Shown here piece by piece: positions 21,543-32,931 of a DNA stretch of 64,000 bases. Below the pieces are notes generated by a model. That model did no database searches, was not told the DNA's origin, and worked only from the letters and a program-made list of their open reading frames with translations. The stretch comes from Aedes albopictus. Taxonomy: Eukaryota; Arthropoda; Insecta; Diptera; Culicidae. The first letter of the stretch is position 1. Each line of letters starts with the position of its first letter. The translations under genes were made by a program, and so were the position numbers. Location of the stretch: positions 339,834,263 to 339,898,262 of the forward strand of contig NC_085138.1 of the NCBI RefSeq assembly GCF_035046485.1, in the 5' to 3' direction.

Positions 21543-22373
21543 TTAACCCTTTATAAAGCAGTGGCAACTATATTGCCACCTACTGTTTGTATTTTTTTTT
21601 TCTGTTTTATAACAATTTATTTCGAACTTTTTTTTTTGGTTTATGCAAAATTGGGACTACTAACAACGCCTGGTATTTTTTTAATACTAAACAAAGCTTT
21701 AACAACAATTTAGGAGCCATTTGTAGTCTCAAAAATGGCTAATTTTGACCACGTGAAGAAAATTAGCTCAAACTTATTGTAAAATTATAGATTTGGTAAG
21801 TATTTTAAGATATAATCAAATTCTGGGTTGACATGAGCTGAACTACACAGTTTATATTATGGGTTAAGCCCCAATCCAATCTAAAATTTCTTTTCCAGCT
21901 TTTTGTCGAAGTCAAAAGAAGAAAAGAACCCTAAACGGGCAGTGGCAACTATATTGCCACCTCAAAAGCTCGTTTTTGGGGTTAACGGGCAGTGGCAACT
22001 ATATTGTCACCTAAATTTTTGAGAGTTTCTTTTAAACGAAAATTGATTTGTACATGTATTGCGCATTTCCCACCCCACTGGACCCCTATCGCAGTTAGTA
22101 TAAGTGCGGGATCGTGAATAAAACTGCGGTTTTGCATCGGATCGTGTCGGTGTCTTCTGCGCACTTATGCATTACAAGGTGCTGAATAAGTGCGCAGAAG
22201 ACACCGAAACGATTCGATGCAACATCGCAGTTTTATTCACGATCCCGCACTTATACTAACTGCGAAAGGGGTCCAGTGGGGTGGGGAATGCGCAATATTC
22301 ATGTATATAATCATTTGCGTAATAGTATGCGATGATAACTCTTCTAGTTTTTTCGGCCTTATAAAGGGTTTAA
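21543..22373. mobile_element. TTAA-bounded element with internal palindromes (possible piggyBac MITE)
   Basis: The left end reads TTAACCCTTTATAAAG and the right end CTTATAAAGGGTTTAA, an inverted pair bounded by TTAA. TTAA-CCC ends are typical of piggyBac elements, although the right end has one extra T. Inside are three copies of a GCAGTGGCAACTATATTGCC phrase (21558, 21939, 21989) and a long foldback at 22051-22316. No transposase is present. The assignment is tentative. Confidence 0.5.
22051..22316. repeat. Long foldback (hairpin) repeat, arms ~115 bp
   Basis: The left arm contains TTGCGCATTTCCCACCCCAC, TATAAGTGCGGGATCGTG and GTCTTCTGCGCACTTAT. The right arm carries the complement in reverse order. 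The loop is about 17 bases (GCATTACAAGGTGCTGA at 22168). The inner part resembles the foldback at 31937-32022. Confidence 0.85.
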
Positions 22374-22634
22374 GTGTTAAAAAGGTGATATGTTTCACTA
22401 AAGAACACTTCATTACAATAATCAAAATGAAACTGCTTCACTTTAATACCGTCAACCCCTGCGAACTTGGCCAGGGCATGATACAGAAAACAAAATAATA
22501 ATATTAGTAGTTATTAGCTTTGTACGACTATCAACACGCATGAATATGTAACTTGTATGAATGGAATCCATATATAACACACATATCTTTTCGAATGATA
22601 GCAAATACCTTATACAATGGTTGATTAGTTAGTG
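22374..22634. other. No gene seen
   Basis: AT-rich sequence between the TTAA-bounded element and the split MITE. Confidence 0.35.
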
Positions 22635-22705
22635 GGGGGTGATACACAAATTATGTCACGCATAAATCGACCTTATTCAACCCCCCCCCCCCCCCCCCTT
22701 CCCCC
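22635..22705. repeat. Left half of a MITE split by the BEL element
   Basis: GGGGTGATACACAAATTATG followed by TCACGCAT is inverted and repeated at 29999-30033 (ATGCGTGACG then TAATTTGTGCACGACCCC). A C-tract of about 18 bases leads to the BEL insertion point. Together with 29928-30033 this forms one MITE with ~30-bp inverted ends. Confidence 0.7.
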
Positions 22706-23240
22706 TGTTGCGACGTGGATCGCCGTCGTGGCAACACTGCCGACCACCGACCTGCGTCCGACTCTGGAAACGCTATCAACGTCAACGGAGATGATAAGGC
22801 AAATTAAAAGGGCATGTAAACAAAGTGTTGTTGGTCGGATTGCTTCTAGCTATTAGTGATTTGATGGTGATTTATTATCATTTTCCTATTTATATGTGGA
22901 TAATTTAAATAATTTGGTTATTACAGCGCCTATCTGATACAATTTGAATTCCGTTGATACCGAGCATAGTGCAGTTAGTTAAATCTAGTTCATTTCTATA
23001 AATACTGTAAGTTGTCCCAAGTGATGGTTGAATTGTACTTAAAAACAAATTGAACTTTTAGATACAACACAGGAGCAGTGGGGAATACGATTAGGCAGAC
23101 TTAATTGTAGAACAGTCGACCAAAATTGTAAGTTTTCAAACTATTACTGGATATCGATCTCATTAAACTTATTTGCAGCTTAAAGCGTGCACAACGCAAC
23201 AGAACGCATTGCTCTTAAGAGTTGGTGACATAACCCAATA
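22706..23240 (+). repeat. BEL copy A 5' LTR, 535 bp
   Basis: It starts TGTTGCGACGTGG and ends GACATAACCCAATA. I noticed one difference from the 3' LTR (GCGCCTATCTG against GCGCCTAGCTG), which implies a young insertion. Confidence 0.92.
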
Positions 23241-23269
23241 TTCTTTAAGAATTTTGCGGTATCGGAAGA

Positions 23270-24124
23270 ATGCCAGATCAAAATTCCCCCCGAAACTGCC
23301 AGTCCTGCAAGCGGAAGGATACCGCTGAGAAGGAGATGGTACAATGCGGCTTATGCAAGTTGTGGGAGCACTTCGGCTGTGCTGGAGTGGATGAAACTAT
23401 ACGGGATCCCGACATTCCGTATGTGTGCCAGCGGTGTGCGAAGCAAAGAACCTCTGTGGGTGGTAATTTAACCGTCCCTACCGACGAAGCTCGTCCCCCG
23501 AAAGGTACGAAAGGCGGATCAAAGGCAAGTTCGAAGGGAACCCGGAAATCAAAAAAAAATCCTGACCCGACCGAAAGCGTGACATCCAGTGTGCGTGCCG
23601 CTATGCTAGCGGAGCAACTGAAGCTCATCGCTGAAGAGCAGATGTTGGCGGAGCAAGAACTACGCGAGCAGGAAGACGTCAAGAAGAGACAGCTCGAAGA
23701 GGAAGAACGTAGACTAGAAGAAAAACGGCAGCTAGTGGAGGAGGCGAACCAGCTCCGTGAACGAAAACTGAAGGAAGAGCTTGAAACGAAGCGCAAGCAG
23801 CAACAAGTGAGGCGAGAATCGTTCGAGAAACGCCAAGAGATCATTCGCCAGCTGGCAGAAGTGAGCAGTAGAAGCGGGTCGGAGAGAAGCTCGGTCGTAA
23901 ATTCTAAGCAAAAGGTTTCAAACTGGTTGGACGATCAGAGCGCCGGAAGATTGGACGGACATCGTGATGAAAAAACGTCAGCTACTAATCTCGATATGAT
24001 ACCTGAAAACCCGGTGGATCGCGCCCTTTTTTCATCACCATCAGTGCCGCAAGACACACACAACTCTCGAGCCTCGTCCGCCCGCCACGACGCTGGAAGA
24101 TTAGACGGACACCGAGGTAGATAA
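23270..24124 (+). CDS. BEL copy A Gag N-terminal part with a PHD-type zinc finger
   Basis: The product is 284 residues, starting at the first ATG after the LTR. Residues 10-56 have the C4HC3 pattern of a PHD finger (C10, C13, C26, C29, H34, C37, C53, C56, with W32 before the His). A basic Lys/Ser-rich linker follows. Residues ~105-200 are a highly charged Glu/Arg/Gln-rich segment that should form a coiled coil. AGRLDGHR occurs twice near the end. The frame ends in TAA at 24122, immediately followed by ATG in the same frame, so it and the next CDS were one polyprotein or are joined by readthrough. PHD fingers bind histone tails in other proteins; a targeting role here is speculation. Confidence 0.85.
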   Translation: MPDQNSPRNCQSCKRKDTAEKEMVQCGLCKLWEHFGCAGVDETIRDPDIPYVCQRCAKQRTSVGGNLTVPTDEARPPKGTKGGSKASSKGTRKSKKNPDPTESVTSSVRAAMLAEQLKLIAEEQMLAEQELREQEDVKKRQLEEEERRLEEKRQLVEEANQLRERKLKEELETKRKQQQVRRESFEKRQEIIRQLAEVSSRSGSERSSVVNSKQKVSNWLDDQSAGRLDGHRDEKTSATNLDMIPENPVDRALFSSPSVPQDTHNSRASSARHDAGRLDGHRGR

Positions 24125-26345
24125 ATGGCAGCGCCAGACCTCGATCGATGCCCCGAAGACCCAGTGGACTCACTCGCGCTACAGATTCACCAAGATGTTC
24201 GTAATATTGGAATGCTTGGAGATCACTCTCAACAGGCTGCTTCAATTCCGTTATCGCCCCCTGCGACATCGGTGACTCGTGTTCTCTCGCAATCTCAAAT
24301 AGCGGCTCGGCAAGTCCTCGGAAAGGACTTACCCGTTTTCAGCGGCGATCCAGAAGACTGGCCCATCTTTATAAGCAATTTCGAGCAATCATCAACCACA
24401 TGTGGCTATTCAGATGCAGAAAATCTTGTTCGCTTACAGCGAAGCCTGAAAGGACACGCCCTCGAATCGGTGAGAAGCCGATTGCTCCTGCCGGCAAGCG
24501 TACCGCACGTTATTCAGACCCTGCGTATTCTCTACGGCAGACCGGAGCTCATTATACGCTCGCTATTGAGTAAAATGCAAAACGTTCCGGCTCCAAGGCA
24601 CGACCGATTGGAAACACTGATCCAGTTTGGACTCTCCGTGCAAAACTTCGTAGATCATCTGAAAGCGGCCAACCAACAGAGTCATTTGTCAAACCCGGCA
24701 TTGATGCAAGAGCTTGTGGAGAAGTTGCCTGGATCAATGAGATTAGACTGGGCCATTTACAAAAACAAGCATCAGCCATCAACCCTAGAGACGTTTGGTG
24801 ACTTTATGTCTGGCCTTGTGACAGCTGCAAGTGAGGTGTCATTCGATCTACCAGGAACGAGCTTCGGGTCGAGAAGTGATAGACGAAAGCCGAGGGATTT
24901 TAGCGCTGTTCATGCGCACCCAGAAGAACATCATTCCAGCATCCCAAGTTACTCTAAAACAAACAAACCGTGTATGGCATGCGGGCGTGCTGGCCATAGA
25001 GTAGCCGAATGTCAGCAATTCAAGGGCGCTAGTATGGACGAACGCTGGGAATTAGTCAGGCAGAAAGGATTGTGTCGAACCTGCCTCAACAGTCACGGGA
25101 AATGGCCGTGTCGATCATGGAGCGGCTGTAATATCGAAGGGTGCCGACAAAAGCACCATTCCCTTCTTCACACGTCCCCCACACGTCCTGAGGATGTCGG
25201 TGTCTCGGCCACTCACTTGGTTTCTGGTGGTCTCAAATGGCCGCTATATCGAATTCTGCCGGTCGTCCTCTTCAGCAAAAATGCGTCCCTTACAGTATTC
25301 GCCTTCATAGACGAGGGATCTTCATACACCCTTTTGGAAGAATCCATCGTTAACCAGCTGGGGATCCAAGGTCAATTGGAACCATTGACCCTGCAGTGGA
25401 CCAATAATGTGAAACGAGTTGAGCCTAGTTCACAACGTGTGCGGATGGGCATAGCGGGAAAGAATTGTAGCACTCAATACAAGCTAGTGGAAGCGAGGAC
25501 AGTCAATCGTCTAGTTCTTCCCTCGCAGACCCTTAAATATGGAGAGCTTGCACATCATTTCCCTCATTTGCGCGGTCTTCCCATGGACGACTACGAGCTG
25601 GTGCAGCCTAAGCTGCTGATAGGCCTTGATAACTTGAGGTTATGTGTACCGCTGAAACTACGAGAAGGAAAAGCGTCGGATCCTATTGGTGCCAAATGCC
25701 GGCTTGGTTGGAGCGTCTATGGCTGTATTCATGGCCAGACACTACAATCAGCAACTGTCAACTTCCACGTCGGTGCAGTATCCGATTCGGACAAACAAAT
25801 GAATGAGCAGCTTCGGGATTACTTTTCACTAGAAGAATGTGGAATAACTGGCCCGTTTGCCCGCCCCGAGTCTGAGGAAGACAAGCGCGCGAGAATTATA
25901 TTGGAGGAAACCACACGACGGGTGCCAACCAGCTCGGTGTTCGAAACGGGACTGTTATGGAAGACTAACGAACCACACTTCCCTGACAGTTATCCCATGG
26001 CCGTGCGTCGACTGGAGGCGTTAGAGCGAAAACTGAAAGGTCAACCAGAAATGAAGGAACGTGTTGTGAAGGAGATCTCGGAATACCAACGAAAAGGCTA
26101 CGCACACAGGGCTAGCCTAACCGAACTGACATCCGTTGAAGCCGAGCGTGTGTGGTATCTTCCTCTCGGCGTGGTTACCAACCCACGAAAACCAGAAAAG
26201 GTCCGTTTAATATGGGATGCGGCCGCCAAGGTCGGTGATGTCTCGTTCAATTCCAGGCTGCTTAAAGGACCTGATTTGCTGACGCCACTCCTGAAAGTAC
26301 TTTTCCAATTCCGGCAGTATCCCGTAGCGGTGTGTGGAGGGAGAC
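24125..26345 (+). CDS. BEL copy A Gag-Pol middle: capsid, zinc knuckle, protease, RT start
   Basis: This is the same frame as the preceding CDS, after the stop. DLPVFSGDPEDWPIFISNF and the following helices are the gag-like domain found in BEL proteins. A zinc knuckle (CMACGRAGHRVAEC) and a second Cys/His cluster follow. The aspartic protease motif is FIDEGSSYTLLEE near residues 390-402, with Glu-Gly after the Asp as in several BEL proteases. The RT begins at NPRKPEKVRLIWDAAAKV. The natural product should continue VCGDI.EMFHQI, but after VCGG the frame is off by one base and then runs into a MITE. Confidence 0.9.
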
Positions 26346-26348
26346 ATA

Positions 26349-26509
26349 ATAAGGCTATCTGACGTTTAATCACCTTTCTCTTTTTGGCTCCCAAGGAGGA
26401 TAGGTTTGTTTTCATAGGGAAACGTTTCCCTATGAAAACATTAAACAAAAAATTGCTATCTTCTGCTGCTGCTTGAGAGAGAAGGGTGATGAACGCTAGA
26501 TTGCCTTAT
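26349..26509. mobile_element. ~160-bp MITE inside the BEL copy A RT
   Basis: The imperfect inverted ends are ATAAGGCTATCTGACGTTTA at the left and the complement of ATAAGGCAATCTAGCGTTCA at the right, continuing into CACC.TTCTCT. The inner part holds a second small palindrome (TTTTCATAGGGAAACG and CGTTTCCCTATGAAAA). It separates the RT halves VCGG and EMFHQIKIR. Confidence 0.75.
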
Positions 26510-29489
26510 GGAGATGTTCCACCAGATCAAGATTCGCCATCCTGACTGTCAGTCGCAACGTTTTCTATTCCGTGAACATTCTTCAGAGCAGCCCCAGGTG
26601 TATATTATGGATGTGGCTACGTTCGGCTCCACCTGCTCGCCAGCCTCTGCACAATATGTGAAGAACCTTAACGCACAGCAGTTCTCCAACGAGTATCCTA
26701 GAGCCTCTGAAGCCATTGTTACCAAGCACTATGTGGACGACTACTTGGATAGTTTTCAAACGATCGAAGAGGCAGTAGAGGTAGTAAAAGAAGTTATTCA
26801 GGTTCATTCCAAAGGTGGCTTTAAGCTACGACACTTCCTATCCAACGAACCGAAGGTGCTGAATGAAATCGGAGAGACTACGGAACTGCTACAGAAGAAC
26901 ATGGATTTAGAACGAGGAGGAAAGACCGAGTCAGTGCTCGGAATGAAATGGATGCCGCATGAGGATATTTTTGTGTATTCGCTCGGACTTAGAGAAGATC
27001 TGCAATACGTACTTCACGAAGGTCACATTCCGACGAAACGTGAAATTGCCCGGGTAGTGATGAGTTTGTTCGACCCCCTGGGATTCATCGCGTTTTTTCT
27101 CGTACACGGGAAAATTCTACTCCAAGAGATCTGGGTAAAGGGAACGGCATGGGATGAACGGATACCAGATGAGCTTGTCGAACGATGGGAAAGGTGGATA
27201 ATTCTCTTTGAACAGTTGGACCATATTCGAGTCCCACGTTGCTATTTTCGTCAGTTTCCTACTGTGAACTACGATCGCCTTCAACTGCACCTATTTGTTG
27301 ACGCCAGTGAAGAAGCCTATGCTTGTGCAGTTTATTTTCGCCTGGAGACCGATAGCAACCCACAAGTGGCATTGGTCAGTGCAAAGGTCAAAGTTGCACC
27401 ACTAAAAACACTTTCTATTCCTAGACTGGAACTGAAGGCAGCTGTTCTTGGGATTCGTCTACTACAAACCGTTCAGAATCACCACACTTTCCAAATAATC
27501 AAGCGCTACTGTTGGAGTGACTCCGGAACCGTTCTTGCCTGGATTCGTTCTCAAGATCACCGAAGGTACAACAAGTTTGTAGCCGTCCGGATCGGCGAAA
27601 TATTAACATCCACCGACATGAATGATTGGAGATGGGTGCCATCAAAACTCAATGTCGCTGACCTTGCAACCAAATGGGATACCGGTCCGCAGTTCACTAT
27701 GAATAGCCCTTGGTTCCAAGGGCCAAGTTTCCTTCGTGGCCCAGAAGATACATGGCCTCGACAACGGACAATTACACCAACCACCGAGGAGATTCGTTCT
27801 ATACGCAGTACTTTGGCACACTTTCCACCGATCATGGACTTCAACAGGTTCAGCAGTTGGACCAGAATGCATCGTGCAACAGCGTATGTGTGGCGCTTTT
27901 CCGACAACATTCGTCGCAAAATGAGAGGAGAAACACTGGAGCTTGGGATCCTGACCAGCAACGAACTTCAACGAGCAGAAGAAACGCTATGGAAAGCGGC
28001 CCAATCCGAAGCGTTCCCAGATGAAATTTCGGTACTCAGCAAATCCCAAGGATCACCGGAAATATGTCACAACGTTGTTGCCAAATCTAGCGCCATCTAT
28101 AACAGATGGCCATTCATTGACGAAAGAGGAGTCCTGCGAAGTCGTGGACGCATCGCTGCTGCACCGTATGTCCCAATCGAAACCAAATTTCCCGTAATCC
28201 TTCCCAAACAACATCCAATCACGCTCTTGCTTGTAGAGCGATTCCATCGCCTCTTTCGGCATGCTAACCGAGAGACTATTTTCAATGAAATTCGTCAACG
28301 TTTTGAAATTCCAACCTTGAGACGAGTTTTGGATAAAATCGTCAAAAACTGTACTTTCTGTCGTATCGCAAAGGCAACACCAAAACCACCTGCTATGGCC
28401 CCACTTCCTGAGATGCGGCTCCATGCTTACATTCGTCCGTTTACATTCACTGGTCTGGATTATTTTGGTCCGGTGTTGGTAAAGATTGGTAGAAGCCATG
28501 TTAAGCGATGGATAGCCCTATTCACGTGCCTCACGATTAGGGCTATTCATTTAGAGGTGGTTCACTCGTTAAGCACAGATTCATGCATTATGGCTGTCCA
28601 GCGGTTCGTTTCTCGCCGCGGCCTGCCAAAAGAATTCTGGACTGATAACGCAACATGCTTTCATGGAGCGAACAATGAGCTGAAATCTCACATGGTCGAA
28701 GCGAATAAGGCGTTGGCTGAGAAGTTCACCACTTCAAAAACTACTTGGAAGTTCATCCCACCGGCAGCACCACATATGGGCGGAGTGTGGGAAAGACTCG
28801 TCCGCTCAGTGAAGGTTTCAATCGGATCAGTGCTAGACGGACCTCGCAAACCAAGTGACGAAACGCTAGAAACCATTATAATCGAAGCAGAGTCAATGAT
28901 TAATGCCAGGCCTCTTACATACATCCCACTGGATTCGGCAGATCAAGAGGCATTGACACCGAACCATTTCTTGCTGGGGAACTCGAGCGGGGAAAAATTT
29001 GTAACTACGGGAGAAGTGACGGATCGTGCGACACTGAGAAGTAGTTGGAAGTTAGCAAGATTCATAAACCATGAATTCTGGAATAGATGGATCAAAGAGT
29101 ACCTCCCAGTAATTACAAGGCGTTGCAAATGGTTCAAGGATGTCAAGGACTTCGAAGTAGGTGATTTGGTCTTGATAGTCGAAGGGAAAGCGAAGGATCA
29201 GTGGGTTCGGGGACGGATTGCGCAGGTGTTCCCTGGACGAGACGGCAGAGTGCGGCAAGCGATGGTAAGAACCTCGACGGGGATTATTAGGAGGCCAGCT
29301 GTGAAACTGGCATTGCTAGACGTCGTGAAGGATAGTAAACCTGATTCCGGAGCTCCAGACGTTCACCAAGGTTTACGGGCAGGGGTATGTTGCGACGTGG
29401 ATCGCCGTCGTGGCAACACTGCCGACCACCGACCTGCGTCCGACTCTGGAAACGCTATCAACGTCAACGGAGATGATAAGGCAAATTAA
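26508..29489 (+). CDS. BEL copy A Pol C-terminal part: RT, RNase H, integrase
   Basis: The coding sequence really resumes at GAG (26511), reading EMFHQIKIRHPD; the upstream ATG belongs to the MITE end. The RT active site is KHYVDDYLDSF near 26731-26763. RNase H starts at LHLFVDASEEAYACAVYF. The integrase has an HHCC finger (HRLFRHANR to CTFCRIAKA) and a DDE core: GLDYFGP, FWTDNATCF and PHMGGVWERL. The frame runs 34 codons into the 3' LTR to a stop at 29487. From 26511 the frame is uninterrupted. Confidence 0.93.
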   Translation: MEMFHQIKIRHPDCQSQRFLFREHSSEQPQVYIMDVATFGSTCSPASAQYVKNLNAQQFSNEYPRASEAIVTKHYVDDYLDSFQTIEEAVEVVKEVIQVHSKGGFKLRHFLSNEPKVLNEIGETTELLQKNMDLERGGKTESVLGMKWMPHEDIFVYSLGLREDLQYVLHEGHIPTKREIARVVMSLFDPLGFIAFFLVHGKILLQEIWVKGTAWDERIPDELVERWERWIILFEQLDHIRVPRCYFRQFPTVNYDRLQLHLFVDASEEAYACAVYFRLETDSNPQVALVSAKVKVAPLKTLSIPRLELKAAVLGIRLLQTVQNHHTFQIIKRYCWSDSGTVLAWIRSQDHRRYNKFVAVRIGEILTSTDMNDWRWVPSKLNVADLATKWDTGPQFTMNSPWFQGPSFLRGPEDTWPRQRTITPTTEEIRSIRSTLAHFPPIMDFNRFSSWTRMHRATAYVWRFSDNIRRKMRGETLELGILTSNELQRAEETLWKAAQSEAFPDEISVLSKSQGSPEICHNVVAKSSAIYNRWPFIDERGVLRSRGRIAAAPYVPIETKFPVILPKQHPITLLLVERFHRLFRHANRETIFNEIRQRFEIPTLRRVLDKIVKNCTFCRIAKATPKPPAMAPLPEMRLHAYIRPFTFTGLDYFGPVLVKIGRSHVKRWIALFTCLTIRAIHLEVVHSLSTDSCIMAVQRFVSRRGLPKEFWTDNATCFHGANNELKSHMVEANKALAEKFTTSKTTWKFIPPAAPHMGGVWERLVRSVKVSIGSVLDGPRKPSDETLETIIIEAESMINARPLTYIPLDSADQEALTPNHFLLGNSSGEKFVTTGEVTDRATLRSSWKLARFINHEFWNRWIKEYLPVITRRCKWFKDVKDFEVGDLVLIVEGKAKDQWVRGRIAQVFPGRDGRVRQAMVRTSTGIIRRPAVKLALLDVVKDSKPDSGAPDVHQGLRAGVCCDVDRRRGNTADHRPASDSGNAINVNGDDKAN

Positions 29490-29922
29490 AAGGGCATGTA
29501 AACAAAGTGTTGTTGGTCGGATTGCTTCTAGCTATTAGTGATTTGATGGTGATTTATTATCATTTTCCTATTTATATGTGGATAATTTAAATAATTTGGT
29601 TATTACAGCGCCTAGCTGATACAATTTGAATTCCGTTGATACCGAGCATAGTGCAGTTAGTTAAATCTAGTTCATTTCTATAAATACTGTAAGTTGTCCC
29701 AAGTGATGGTTGAATTGTACTTAAAAACAAATTGAACTTTTAGATACAACACAGGAGCAGTGGGGAATACGATTAGGCAGACTTAATTGTAGAACAGTCG
29801 ACCAAAATTGTAAGTTTTCAAACTATTACTGGATATCGATCTCATTAAACTTATTTGCAGCTTAAAGCGTGCACAACGCAACAGAACGCATTGCTCTTAA
29901 GAGTTGGTGACATAACCCAATA
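29388..29922 (+). repeat. BEL copy A 3' LTR, 535 bp
   Basis: Same length as the 5' LTR and matching throughout except at the site noted there. The 3' end of the pol frame overlaps its first ~100 bases. Confidence 0.92.
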
Positions 29923-29927
29923 CCCCC

Positions 29928-30033
29928 TATGTCACACTTTTTGTATGGGACATTAAATTGTTTTGTATGGATCGTCACCTTTTGCCATACCCCCTCCCCC
30001 TAAATGCGTGACGTAATTTGTGCACGACCCCTA
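29928..30033. repeat. Right half of the MITE split by BEL copy A
   Basis: It carries TATGTCACACTTTTTGTATG and ends in the inverted partner of 22635-22665. Confidence 0.7.
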
Positions 30034-30044
30034 GGTCTCTACTT

Positions 30045-31310
<1,266 letters not shown>

Positions 31311-31888
31311 AACAGGACGAAAAAGATAAAATAGGATTGATCAAAGATTGGAAATATTATTGCGCAGCCAGAATTGGTGTAATGTCATCCATGGGTGATT
31401 TGCTGGCGGCAGCTCAGCAATAAGAGTGACTCTTTGCTACTTACCATTTCAAACGACAACGAACGGCTTTTGGTAAAGATATTTCCCGGTTTCCGCTGGG
31501 CACGAACTGAAATCCAGGATGAGGAACTGCCTCCATTTTCCACCTTGCCTTCAACAGCAGCATTTTCTCGAGCGCATCGAAAAAATATAGATCTTAGACG
31601 GCATTAAATGAATTTTTCAGACCATGCACCAAGTTTTTCAAACAAAAGCAGAGTAAACAAAACATTGTTAGGCGAGCGAGGCGAAAGCAGGCGAAAAAGG
31701 GTAGAAACTGTCAAAACTTGGCGAGAAGGGGTAAGCCAATGCTTAAAAACAAGGTCAAAACGGTAATCACAAGTCCCCTCGGAAAACTCATGTCCAAAGA
31801 AAAAGAAGAAAACATGGTACCGAAATTTTTTGGTGGTTTGTACCGCACTCTTACGTCTGTATTGCAGACTACATCTCAAATTGGACTA
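31311..31888. other. Unrecognised sequence upstream of the reptin copy
   Basis: On the minus strand a donor-like ATGGTAAGTAGC lies at about 31435-31446, possibly the remains of an upstream exon. I could not match its coding sequence to reptin. The rest is repeat-like. Confidence 0.35.
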
Positions 31889-31908
31889 TCACACTTTTTT
31901 TGGTACGC

Positions 31909-32046
31909 CTAAAAAGTGTGATAAAAGTGCACATTTGCATCGGATCGTCTCGACGTCTTCGGTGCACTTATTCCTCCATTTACAAGGAATAAGTGCACCG
32001 AAGACCTCAACTCGATCCGACGTGTCCTTGCGCTGCAATCACACTT
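31909..32046. repeat. Foldback repeat related to 22051-22316
   Basis: AAAAAGTGTGAT at the left pairs with ATCACACTTT at the right. The inner arms are GCATCGGATCGTCTCGACGT then CTTCGGTGCACTTATTCCT, and their near-complement, with a loop of about 8 bases (CCATTTAC). The inner arm shares GCATCGGATCGT and GCACTTAT with the other foldback. Confidence 0.75.
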
Positions 32047-32100
32047 TGAAGGTGTGTGCACACTATTGTGTCAGTCCAATTTGGGGTGCAGTCAGCAATA

Positions 32101-32653
32101 TAAATTCAAGCATAATTTTTCAATCCGACGTAACTCGAGAATGTAAACAAATCCGGGTTAACTGCTGCATGCATGATTCATGAAGCAAATTGAAGAATCC
32201 ACATCACTGATTGATGATTTATTGCTTAATTTGTTTAACTAAGCATATTTTTTGAAACGACGTATCTAAATATTTCGATGTTTACAACTTTACTGATAGA
32301 TACACCGTTTTGATATATGAGAAAACCAAACGACGTATCTAGCCAAAATCAAAAGTAACAGATACACCAAACTGGCACCATACAAAAGCGACGTATCTGG
32401 CATGACGTATCTCTAACCAACCCGGTGTATGTGTATTTTTGTCAAAATTCATTGTGAAAATGATATGGAATGAGTAGGTTTTGTTTCTTACCTAGTGCGT
32501 GCTATATCCCTGGTGATGTAAAGCACGAAAAAACTTATGAAAAGTCTTTTTATTAAAAACTATTTTAGTGAAATGGTCGTCAACATTGACCATGAATTTA
32601 CTCAGATCAGTGAAAAAGTTAGATACGTCGATTTGAAAAATTATGCTTGAATT
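32101..32653. mobile_element. Probable MITE with GACGTATCT subterminal motifs
   Basis: ATTCAAGCATAATTTTTCAA at 32103-32122 is inverted at 32631-32652. Between them GACGTATCT or its near-complement recurs at about 32261, 32334, 32391, 32405 and 32619, alternating with GATACACC. No protein is encoded. The outer ends are unclear because of the gap at 32669. Confidence 0.55.
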
Positions 32654-32668
32654 CGTCTGTGGTACCAG

Positions 32669-32691
32669 NNNNNNNNNNNNNNNNNNNNNNN
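32669..32691. other. Assembly gap (23 N)
   Basis: Twenty-three undetermined bases, probably a placeholder of unknown true length. Confidence 0.99.
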
Positions 32692-32920
32692 GTTGCATGA
32701 AGGTTGTTCTTTGTATCGGTGCTTGAATGCGTTGAAGAAAGTAGTTGTATAGCTTATATGTTTTACGTACAGACAGGGGTTCTCAGTACGGAAGCAGATA
32801 TGATCCTTCATATATTGTAAACTAATTATGCTTCAATGCTACCAAAAACTTTATTTCATTTGAAAATTCTCTAGATAATTTTCTAGACCTCTATTTTTAA
32901 ATTTGTTAAAAAATGCCACC
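32692..32920. other. No gene seen
   Basis: AT-rich sequence between the gap and the LINE insertion. Confidence 0.35.
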
Positions 32921-32931
32921 AAGAATTCATT

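Larger units (their letters stand above)
22706..29922 (+). mobile_element. BEL/Pao retrotransposon, copy A, 7.2 kb
   Basis: Two 535-bp LTRs flank a gag-pol of BEL type. The target duplication is CCCCC (22701-22705 and 29923-29927), though it lies in a C-tract and is less informative for that reason. Pol order is protease, RT, RNase H, integrase. The coding sequence is broken by an in-frame TAA at 24122 and by a small MITE plus a frame change near 26336-26509, so this copy is defective. Confidence 0.93.

Noticed and set aside
22632..22856. 74-codon ORF with a proline run
   Set aside because: It spans a poly-C tract and the start of the BEL LTR; the prolines are compositional.
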